Assembly: GCA_027067085.1 (NCBI GenBank)
Contig: JAMOMM010000501.1
Location: 1-6,096, forward strand
Direction: 5' to 3'
DNA length: 6,096 nucleotides
Source of the DNA: Hyphomicrobiales bacterium
Lineage (GTDB): Bacteria; Pseudomonadota; Alphaproteobacteria; Rhizobiales; Aestuariivirgaceae
Shown here in pieces: positions 1 to 4,778 of the stretch; the stretch's first letter is position 1, and every line of letters begins with the position of its first letter. The notes under the pieces are model-generated. The model saw nothing but the letters and a program-made list of their open reading frames with translations, made no database searches and was not told where the DNA came from. The translations under genes were made by a program, and so were the position numbers.

Positions 1-796
1 ATGTCGCAAACGGGGGCAACAATGCAGAAAGTGTTTGCAAACCTGAATTTAAACGCCCAAACAATGCGCCCAAATCTCCACCAGACATCATTGACATAAT
101 TCGCAAATGATCTTCTTCACCCACCCAGACCAAAAAGTCTTGATCGCGCGAAACATACATGCCGCGCCCGTAAGGCCAATCAGAACTAATGCCTGCAACG
201 TTCAAATAACGATCTGAACTCATGTCTTTAAACATCTGATGCGCTGCCACACGCTTTTCATACTCATCACTACTGATTTCATATTTAGAACCAGGCGTGA
301 TTGACAAATACTGCCCACCAAAAGCCTCATCTTCAATCAGCTTTTCAAACGCAGCAATCGCCTCATTCTCAAAAGCCACACGCTGGTCTTTGCTCATCGC
401 CCCCGGCAAGGGATACGTTGCCGCATTGCGTGCCACCCTCACCCGCATGGATACATCTTTTAGCTTGGGGTCAATCTCGGCCAAGTTACAGTTTGCCGTT
501 TCTGCATTTGGCCAATCATGTTTTTGAGCAATTTCAATACCGTCAGCAATACCATGAAAATCGCGGATAAGCGGATCAAGCGCGGTTGAAAACCTATCAT
601 AATCCTTAGGTTCTTGGGCATACGCGCCCATAGAACTATCTGGATTTTCAATGCCCGAAGCAAAAATGCTTAATAATTTTTGCTGATCGCTCGCCTCAAG
701 CGAATTAAAATAGTCGCCCGAAAAGTGCCGCGCCATTAGGTTTTGCGGATTTTCGCGTTTAATTTGGCTAATTTTTTCAATAATTGTATTTGTCAT
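1..796 (-). CDS. Arginine kinase-type ATP:guanido phosphotransferase (partial, C-terminus outside window)
   Basis: This family reversibly moves the ATP gamma-phosphate to a guanidino compound, forming a phosphagen, in the cytoplasm. The frame reads without a stop from ATG at 796 to the window edge, giving 265 residues of a usual ~350-360. The N-terminal domain carries the guanidino-specificity region (D53-SSMGAY) and the DPLIRDFHG segment (74-82). The catalytic domain shows RVR (118-120, matching the phosphate-binding arginines 124 and 126 of Limulus arginine kinase), DWPYGRGMY (206-214), FLVWVGEEDHLRIMSM (221-236, with E228 and R232 matching E225 and R229) and GGDL (239-242). The specificity loop has the short arginine-kinase length, not the longer creatine-kinase form. 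The catalytic Cys (CPTNLGT region) lies outside the window. A GGGGA Shine-Dalgarno sits 6 bases before the ATG. Family call is near certain; arginine as substrate is inferred. Bacterial members are uncommon and scattered, suggesting lateral acquisition. Confidence 0.95.
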   Translation of the reverse strand, partial: MTNTIIEKISQIKRENPQNLMARHFSGDYFNSLEASDQQKLLSIFASGIENPDSSMGAYAQEPKDYDRFSTALDPLIRDFHGIADGIEIAQKHDWPNAETANCNLAEIDPKLKDVSMRVRVARNAATYPLPGAMSKDQRVAFENEAIAAFEKLIEDEAFGGQYLSITPGSKYEISSDEYEKRVAAHQMFKDMSSDRYLNVAGISSDWPYGRGMYVSRDQDFLVWVGEEDHLRIMSMMSGGDLGALFGRLNSGLQTLSALLPPFAT

Positions 797-812
797 GACA
801 GTTCCCCAAAAT

Positions 813-818
813 ATTATA
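813..818 (-). promoter_or_regulatory. Candidate -10 box of the arginine kinase promoter
   Basis: On the minus strand this reads TATAAT, a perfect sigma-70-type -10 hexamer, 16 bases upstream of the kinase ATG. No good -35 hexamer lies 16-18 bases further upstream. A start site 6-7 bases downstream of the box would give a leader of only about 10 bases, just including the GGGGA ribosome-binding site. The weak -35 suggests either an activator or a different sigma factor. The position is seen in the sequence; its use as a promoter is inferred. Confidence 0.45.
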
Positions 819-831
819 CTTAGCACTAAGT
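818..831. promoter_or_regulatory. Palindrome ACTTAG-CA-CTAAGT, candidate operator
   Basis: Two perfect 6-base arms flank a CA centre, and the palindrome abuts and overlaps the kinase -10 box by one base, in the -10/-35 spacer. That position would let a dimeric regulator block or assist RNA polymerase. The right half with two further bases, CACTAAGTTA (824-833), recurs exactly on the other strand at 3111-3120, in the regulatory region of creatinase and the FAD oxidoreductase. No regulator gene is in the window, so the bound protein is unknown. Confidence 0.4.
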
Positions 832-873
832 TAATCTGATTCTTTAAATTTTATATATTAGAATATTAGAATA

Positions 874-902
874 TTGATATGTGTCATGTACTGTGCTATG
901 AA
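874..902 (+). promoter_or_regulatory. Candidate promoter of the Asn-rich protein gene
   Basis: TTGATA (874-879) and TATGAA (897-902) are separated by 17 bases, a reasonable sigma-70-type arrangement. It follows a very AT-rich stretch that includes a tandem 8-base repeat, TATTAGAA twice at 856-871. A start near 909 would produce a leader of about 130 bases containing all four hairpins described at 926-1025. Only the spacing and hexamers support it. Confidence 0.35.
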
Positions 903-925
903 CTTGTCCAATGATGCGGAGATGG

Positions 926-1025
926 AAAGACATTTATGTCTTTTTAGAGGGGCCAAAAGCCTCTTTGTGGGGCAAGGATGGGCCTCGTGGGCCCTTGTAT
1001 TAAAAACGACGTCAGCAAAACGTCG
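926..1025 (+). promoter_or_regulatory. Structured 5' leader with four consecutive hairpins
   Basis: Four stem-loops follow one another ahead of the Asn-rich gene. The first is AAAGACA/TGTCTTT (926-932 with 937-943, loop TTTA), followed by two more T. The second is AGAGGGGC with GCCTCTTT (946-953 with 959-966), eight pairs including two G-T wobbles. The third is GGGCC/GGCCC (980-984 with 990-994). The fourth is CGACGT/ACGTCG (1007-1012 with 1020-1025), ending two bases before the Shine-Dalgarno AAGGAG (1028-1033). The first two have short T runs after them and could act as weak terminators; the fourth could affect ribosome access or mRNA stability. It matches no riboswitch class that I recognise. 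Confidence 0.45.
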
Positions 1026-1041
1026 ACAAGGAGAGTGCGTT

Positions 1042-1641
1042 ATGAAGAAATTATTTAAAACAATCGCAATTGCAGGTTTAGTCGGCCTTGGTGCAGCCAC
1101 AATGGTTGCATCATCAGCCCAAGCCCAATTCAACTTTGGCAACAACGGTTATAACAACGGCTACAACAACAATGGCAACAATTGGATGCCTTGGAATTGG
1201 GGCAACAACAACAATGGTTGGAATGGCAACAATAACAACAATTGGATGCCTTGGAACTGGGGCAATAACAACAACAATTGGGGACCATGGAACAACGGTT
1301 ACAACAACCGTTATTACAACAATGGCTGGAACAACAACGGTTGGAACGGCAACAACAACAATTGGATGCCTTGGAACTGGGGCAACAACAACAATGGTTG
1401 GGGCAACAACTGGGGTCCGTTTAACGGCAACGGTTTTGGCAATGGCCGCATGAACTTCAACTTCTCAGGCAACATGCGCGGAAATGGTAGTGGCAACGGT
1501 TATGGCTATAACAATAACGGTTGGAACAACAACTGGAACAATGCATATCGCAATGGCTATGGCCGCGTTCCAACACCATATGGTTATCAACCACGCCAAG
1601 CACCTGTGCAAACAGCGCCAGTGGCACCAAAAACCAAATAA
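1042..1641 (+). CDS. Exported Asn/Gly/Trp-rich repeat protein, sulfur-globule-protein-like
   Basis: A 199-residue protein that begins with a clear signal peptide: MKK, a hydrophobic core, and a likely cut after SSAQA at residue 28. The mature part is almost entirely Asn, Gly, Trp and Tyr, with no Cys or His. NNWMPWNWGNNNN occurs three times, starting at residues 46, 66 and 106, within a 20-residue periodicity. A second section, FNGNGFGNGRMNFNFSGN followed by Gly/Asn/Tyr repeats and a Pro/Gln/Ala-rich tail (APVQTAPVAPKTK), resembles the C-terminal half of proteins annotated as sulfur globule family. The ATG at 1042 is preferred because AAGGAG sits 8 bases upstream and the signal peptide starts there; the in-frame extension to 874 is not protein-like. 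Export and the repeat structure are seen; a role as an envelope protein of sulfur inclusions is a tentative inference, and no sulfur-oxidation gene is in the window. A cell-surface or matrix structural protein is the alternative. Confidence 0.85.
   Translation: MKKLFKTIAIAGLVGLGAATMVASSAQAQFNFGNNGYNNGYNNNGNNWMPWNWGNNNNGWNGNNNNNWMPWNWGNNNNNWGPWNNGYNNRYYNNGWNNNGWNGNNNNWMPWNWGNNNNGWGNNWGPFNGNGFGNGRMNFNFSGNMRGNGSGNGYGYNNNGWNNNWNNAYRNGYGRVPTPYGYQPRQAPVQTAPVAPKTK
1177..1416 (+). repeat. Four 60-base tandem coding repeats in the Asn-rich gene
   Basis: Units of 60 bases (20 codons) begin at 1177, 1237, 1297 and 1357. Units one, two and four share the near-identical core ATTGGATGCCTTGGAA at 1181, 1241 and 1361, encoding WMPWNWG. 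Unit three is diverged to GYNNRYYNNGW. The near-identity at DNA level across three units suggests recent duplication or gene conversion, and such a tract can change length by slippage or recombination. Confidence 0.85.
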
Positions 1642-1708
1642 ACTTCAATCTCGATTACCGTCACGGGCACAGTTACTGTTACGGGCAGGTTGAAACGACA
1701 AGACTTTC

Positions 1709-1740
1709 AAGAGGCGTTTATTTATAAGCGCCTCTTTATT
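1709..1740 (+). terminator. Rho-independent terminator between convergent genes
   Basis: AAGAGGCG (1709-1716) pairs perfectly with CGCCTCTT (1729-1736) across a 12-base AT-rich loop, and the plus strand continues TTTATTATT. It lies 67 bases after the Asn-rich gene stop and 9 bases beyond the stop of the convergent oxidoreductase gene. On the minus strand the stem is followed by a poor T run, so it works best for the plus-strand gene but may serve both. Confidence 0.8.
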
Positions 1741-1745
1741 ATTGC

Positions 1746-3059
1746 TTAGCGGTCCAATCCCACTTCTTTAAACCGAGACCGCACCGTGTAGGCAGCGCCA
1801 ATATCAAGAATGGGGCGTGGCGGCATCCACGTGCCAGGCTCACTAGCCAAACAGTCCGTAATCAATTGCGACTGCCCTCCACTGGCATATTCAGCCAAAC
1901 ATGCACCAAATGCAGTTCCCTTGCTCACACCTGAGCCGTTATATCCGCCTGCCAAATAAATATTTTCACTCTGCTTGCCAAAAAAGTTAGTGCCATTTCG
2001 GCTAATTCCCTCAACGCCAGACCAAGAAAATTCAAACGGCACATCAACCAATTGAGGAAAGCGGCGTTCAAAATTTTCTCGATGGACAATTCTACGCTCT
2101 ACCATTTGGCTAGCAGACAACAACGCCCCGCCATTATATTCCGCCGTATTGCGCAACATCAAACGCCCGTCATTGGTCAATCGCACCGTTGCCCCGCCAC
2201 CATGTAAAGACAGCACACCCCAATGCGACAAGCTACCAAGACTGGCCAATTCGTCTTTTGTCAGAACTCGGGTAAAACTTCCAGCCAAAGTGCTGCCGAT
2301 CAAATAACGCTTTAAAAATCCAATTTTTCCAGCTTCAAAATTGGTTGCTATAATGACCTTATCAGCCGTGATAGTTGCCTGTTCAAGGTCAAGCTTAATG
2401 CGAGACCCTTGATGAATTTTAAGTACGGCAGACTGTTCAAACACCTTAACATTTTTAGGCAAACTATCAGCCAAACCATAAACCAAACTTGCCGGCTGCA
2501 CCAAAACACCCTCTGGTACAAAAACACCTGTTTGATACAAATTCGTACCCAGTTTTTCATTCAACTCAGTTTGATTTAACGCTGTGTGTTTAACCTCCAT
2601 AATTTCAAGGTAACGCAAAAAATGGTCGCGCTGCTCCATTGAGTGGCGATCAGCGGCCCCATAATAAAGTCCATCCTCATCCCATTGGCAGTCGATAGAA
2701 TGTGCCAAAACCTGCGCGCGTAACAAATCAACACCAGCCGTATTTATGCGATTGAGCCTTTTATACTCAGGTATTTTCGCTATTTCATAAGCTCCAGGAA
2801 ACTGGCTGGTATTGATAGCGAACCCTGCATTTCGACCAGAAGCACCTTGTCCAAGCAAACGCGCATCTAGCAACAAAATTTCATCGTCCTGATGCAATTC
2901 TGCCAATCGTCTAGCACAAGCAAGTCCCGTAAACCCTGCACCAATGACAACCCAAGGAGCTTTATGGTCACCTTGTAGTTTTTGCCCCATCGGCCGTGGC
3001 TCTAAAAGTTCAGCCCAACCATGTTTATCACTAGAAAAATCTTTACTACTCGCAACCAT
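1746..3059 (-). CDS. FAD-dependent oxidoreductase, DAO superfamily (sarcosine/amine oxidase-like)
   Basis: Proteins of this superfamily oxidise secondary or primary amines and amino acids using bound FAD. The 437-residue product has the Rossmann dinucleotide motif VVIGAGFTG (GAGFTG at 40-45), an acidic residue ending the second strand (D65) that would bind the ribose, the conserved GASGRNAG (72-79), and the C-terminal FAD-binding segment GGYNGSGVSKG (371-381). An N-terminal lead with GWAELLEPRP is typical of the PuuB/OrdL-like branch. There is no signal peptide, so it is cytoplasmic. The ATG at 3059 is chosen over a GTG at 3065 because AGGTG (3065-3069) lies 5 bases upstream of it. It is divergent to creatinase, whose product sarcosine is a classic substrate of this superfamily, so sarcosine or a related N-methyl amine is plausible. 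Gamma-glutamylputrescine or another amine is equally possible from sequence alone. Confidence 0.9.
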   Translation of the reverse strand: MVASSKDFSSDKHGWAELLEPRPMGQKLQGDHKAPWVVIGAGFTGLACARRLAELHQDDEILLLDARLLGQGASGRNAGFAINTSQFPGAYEIAKIPEYKRLNRINTAGVDLLRAQVLAHSIDCQWDEDGLYYGAADRHSMEQRDHFLRYLEIMEVKHTALNQTELNEKLGTNLYQTGVFVPEGVLVQPASLVYGLADSLPKNVKVFEQSAVLKIHQGSRIKLDLEQATITADKVIIATNFEAGKIGFLKRYLIGSTLAGSFTRVLTKDELASLGSLSHWGVLSLHGGGATVRLTNDGRLMLRNTAEYNGGALLSASQMVERRIVHRENFERRFPQLVDVPFEFSWSGVEGISRNGTNFFGKQSENIYLAGGYNGSGVSKGTAFGACLAEYASGGQSQLITDCLASEPGTWMPPRPILDIGAAYTVRSRFKEVGLDR

Positions 3060-3181
3060 AAACACACCTAGAATTAAAAATTCACATTAAAATTAAGCCT
3101 ATAACACTTGTAACTTAGTGAAAACCAATTTCCACCAAAAGTAAGTTTCAACTGGCCAACTCCAGTATTTACATTCAAACC
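3060..3181. promoter_or_regulatory. Divergent control region of oxidoreductase and creatinase
   Basis: This AT-rich stretch must hold the oxidoreductase promoter and the upstream control of creatinase. TAACTTAGTG at 3111-3120 repeats exactly, as its complement CACTAAGTTA, the sequence at 824-833 in the kinase promoter. It lies inside a looser inverted repeat, CACT-N8-AGTG (3105-3120). A possible minus-strand promoter is TTACAA (inside the 10-mer region) followed 16 bases later by TTTAAT, but the hexamers are weak. No protein-coding signal was found here. Confidence 0.35.
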
Positions 3182-3209
3182 TTGACGCTCTGCGTCTTCT
3201 AGCTTTATT
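3182..3209 (+). promoter_or_regulatory. Candidate creatinase promoter
   Basis: TTGACG (3182-3187) is followed after 16 bases by TTTATT (3204-3209). The -35 is strong and the -10 poor. Transcription from here would begin near 3216 and give a leader of about 110 bases that contains the hairpins described at 3219-3312. Support is limited to these hexamers and their spacing. Confidence 0.35.
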
Positions 3210-3218
3210 GAGAATACT

Positions 3219-3312
3219 AGCGATGGCGTCGCTGTTAACAATAATCCCAACTATCCTGAACGCCCGGATACCTTTCCGGCAATCACTCAAAAAGTCGGAA
3301 AAAACTTTTTGG
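3219..3312 (+). promoter_or_regulatory. Creatinase leader with three hairpins, the last touching the ribosome-binding site
   Basis: AGCGA/TCGCT (3219-3223 with 3229-3233) and CCGGA/TCCGG (3264-3268 with 3275-3279) are short stems. The third pairs CAAAAAGT (3288-3295) with ACTTTTTG (3304-3311) across an 8-base loop, and can extend by a T-G wobble to 3312. Positions 3311-3312 are the first two bases of the creatinase Shine-Dalgarno GGAG (3311-3314), so this stem could lower translation. It is AT-rich and may be only marginally stable. Confidence 0.35.
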
Positions 3313-3324
3313 AGATGGCATAAA

Positions 3325-4533
3325 ATGACAACACGCCCAGAACATTTCGTTTTCCACAATGGTGACAAAGCCCCCCTACCTTTCTCAGATACTGAATACG
3401 AAAACCGTCTCACCGCTTTGCGTAGTATGATGCTTGAAAAGAATTTAGACGCGGTCTTATTCACGTCAATGCACAATATCGCTTATTATTCAGGATTTCT
3501 TTATTGCTCGTTCGGCCGGCCTTACGGCTGCATTGTCACTCAATCTGGCTGCACAACAATTTCTGCTAATATTGATGCGGGCCAGCCGTTACGGCGCTGC
3601 TTTGGCGACAACCTCATTTTTACAGACTGGCAACGCGACAATTATTGGCGCGCGGCAAAGCACATTATTGGCGATGCAAGAACCATCGGCTATGAGGGAG
3701 ACCACCTCACCCTTGCCCAACACGAAAAACTTGGCGCAACCTTTACCAAAACAACATTTTGCGATGTGGCTGGCGATGTTATGGCGATGCGGATGATTAA
3801 ATCAGCCGAAGAAATCACCCTTATCACCCACGGTGCACGCATTGCAGACATTGGTGGAGAGGCCATTCGCGCTGCCATCAAAATCGGCACCCGCGAAATT
3901 GATGTCGCCATGGCGGGCCGTGACGCAATGGAATTGGAAATTGCCAACTCTTTTCCCGATGCTGAATATCGCGACACATGGGTGTGGTTTCAATCGGGCC
4001 TAAACACCGATGGCGCGCACAATCCTGTTACATCGCGCAAGCTACAAGCAGGCGACATTTTAAGCCTAAACACCTTTCCAATGATAAGCGGATATTACAC
4101 CGCACTTGAGCGCACATTGTTCATCGGGGAACCTGATTCAGAATCTCTTAGAATCTGGCAGGCCAATGTAAAGGCTCATGAAATTGGCATTGAGGCCATT
4201 CAAACAGGTGCCACGTGCTCAGGCATCTGCGCCAAGGTCAATGAATTCTTTGAAAGTGAAAACTTACTCCAATACCGCTCATTTGGTTATGGCCATTCCT
4301 TTGGCATTCTTTCGCATTATTACGGCCGCGAAGCTGGGCTGGAATTGCGCGAAGACATCGACACAATCCTTGCCCCTGGCATGGTCGTTTCCATGGAACC
4401 CATGCTCACAATCCCAGACAACCAAGCAGGCGCTGGCGGTTATCGCGAGCATGATATTTTGGTGGTTTCAGATAACGGTGTTGAGAACATCACCCATTTC
4501 CCTTACGGGCCAGAACATAACATCATCAATTAA
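3325..4533 (+). CDS. Creatinase (creatine amidinohydrolase, EC 3.5.3.3)
   Basis: Hydrolyses creatine to sarcosine and urea in the cytoplasm. The enzyme has the metallopeptidase M24 'pita-bread' fold but needs no metal. The 402-residue product matches the known Pseudomonas putida creatinase (403 residues) nearly end to end by eye. Conserved stretches include FLYCSFGRPY (58-67), FTDWQRDNY (99-107), FQSGLNTDGAHNPVT (222-236), YYTALERTLF (257-266), FGYGHSFG (320-327) and a long run around HYYGREAGLELRED (331-344). The catalytic His232 and the creatine-binding E262, H324, R335 and E358 fall at the same numbers as in the Pseudomonas enzyme, as do the near-N-terminal Phe and Arg (F63, R65; offset one). 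The ATG at 3325 is chosen because the homolog starts there and GGAG (3311-3314) lies 10 bases upstream; the in-frame extension to 3208 has no homology. The divergent FAD oxidoreductase could use the sarcosine produced. Confidence 0.96.
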   Translation: MTTRPEHFVFHNGDKAPLPFSDTEYENRLTALRSMMLEKNLDAVLFTSMHNIAYYSGFLYCSFGRPYGCIVTQSGCTTISANIDAGQPLRRCFGDNLIFTDWQRDNYWRAAKHIIGDARTIGYEGDHLTLAQHEKLGATFTKTTFCDVAGDVMAMRMIKSAEEITLITHGARIADIGGEAIRAAIKIGTREIDVAMAGRDAMELEIANSFPDAEYRDTWVWFQSGLNTDGAHNPVTSRKLQAGDILSLNTFPMISGYYTALERTLFIGEPDSESLRIWQANVKAHEIGIEAIQTGATCSGICAKVNEFFESENLLQYRSFGYGHSFGILSHYYGREAGLELREDIDTILAPGMVVSMEPMLTIPDNQAGAGGYREHDILVVSDNGVENITHFPYGPEHNIIN

Positions 4534-4608
4534 AGATTATAAAAGCCAGCAGAAAACAGGCCACATAAGAGCCATTTTTAACCGTCACAATTACCCTCAA
4601 GCTTATGG

Positions 4609-4623
4609 TTAAGAAACGATTAA
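4609..4623. promoter_or_regulatory. CtrA-like binding motif TTAA-N7-TTAA
   Basis: The sequence TTAAGAAACGATTAA exactly fits the TTAA-N7-TTAA core recognised by the alphaproteobacterial cell-cycle regulator CtrA; the consensus often ends in C, here G. It lies 155 bases upstream of the start of an exported GH3 enzyme that probably acts on cell wall material, a sensible CtrA-type target. A single short motif in an AT-rich region can arise by chance, so this stays tentative. Confidence 0.35.
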
Positions 4624-4650
4624 GTTTAAGTGTGTAAGACTTCCCCTAGG

Positions 4651-4693
4651 GCGTTTCATATTGTGTTTGTTACGCAAACACAGCATAAAACGC
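4651..4693. repeat. 43-base imperfect inverted repeat (long hairpin)
   Basis: The inner stem TGTGTTTG/CAAACACA (4662-4669 with 4675-4682) has a 5-base loop. It continues through a T-G wobble, two mismatches and two A-T pairs into an outer stem GCGTTT/AAACGC (4651-4656 with 4688-4693). In total about 16 Watson-Crick pairs plus a wobble. No T run follows, so it is not a standard terminator. It could be an mRNA-end structure of creatinase, a leader structure of the next gene, or a small dispersed repeat. Confidence 0.6.
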
Positions 4694-4718
4694 AAGACTA
4701 TCAACACCTTAAATAGGT

Positions 4719-4745
4719 CGTTCTGGTTCAATTAAAAACAGAACG
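4719..4745 (+). promoter_or_regulatory. Hairpin upstream of the GH3 gene
   Basis: CGTTCTG (4719-4725) pairs perfectly with CAGAACG (4739-4745) around a 13-base AT-rich loop, ending 33 bases before the GH3 start. A T-rich stretch follows only after about 10 bases (near 4753-4765), so termination is doubtful. It could be a leader structure or a regulator-binding inverted repeat. Confidence 0.35.
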
Positions 4746-4778
4746 TCTCTAGGTTATTATTTTTCTGCTGGATTTTTC

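Larger units (their letters stand above)
4534..4778. other. Intergenic region between creatinase and the GH3 gene
   Basis: No gene is supported in these 245 bases. There is no convincing rho-independent terminator after creatinase; only a 3-base GGC/GCC stem before a T run near 4564-4580 was seen. The stretch contains a CtrA-like motif, an 8-base palindrome CCCTAGGG (4644-4651) and two hairpins, each listed separately. A GH3 promoter must lie here or transcription must read through from creatinase, but I see no clear -35/-10 pair. Confidence 0.6.

Noticed and set aside
1..796. Kinase as a creatine kinase, given the nearby creatinase
   Set aside because: The specificity loop has the arginine-kinase length with no creatine-kinase insertion, so the family-level call stays arginine kinase, with substrate untested.
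874..1041. In-frame upstream extension of the Asn-rich protein (56 extra residues)
   Set aside because: It overlaps the promoter and hairpin leader, lacks a ribosome-binding site, and would bury the clear signal peptide that starts at 1042 behind AAGGAG.
858..1145. Minus-strand frame of 95 codons in the kinase/Asn-rich intergenic region
   Set aside because: Overlaps the leader and the signal peptide coding sequence in antisense, with no recognisable protein features.
1088..1453. Plus-strand Thr/Gly/Ala-rich frame inside the Asn-rich gene
   Set aside because: It is the shifted reading of AAC/GGC-rich repeats; composition follows from the repeat DNA, and there is no start signal.
1660..1688. 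Near-direct repeat GTCACGGGCA / GTTACGGGCA flanking the palindrome ACAGTTACTGT
   Set aside because: Short, in a convergent intergenic region with no promoter to regulate; kept only as a curiosity.
3208..3324. In-frame upstream extension of creatinase (39 extra residues)
   Set aside because: Known creatinase starts at the position matching ATG 3325, which has GGAG upstream; the extension has no homology and covers the leader.
3099..3476. Minus-strand open frame of 125 codons overlapping the creatinase start
   Set aside because: It runs antisense to conserved creatinase sequence, has no recognisable domain and no ribosome-binding site.
4564..4580. Possible terminator after creatinase
   Set aside because: The stem is only three pairs (GGC/GCC) before the T run, too weak to call.
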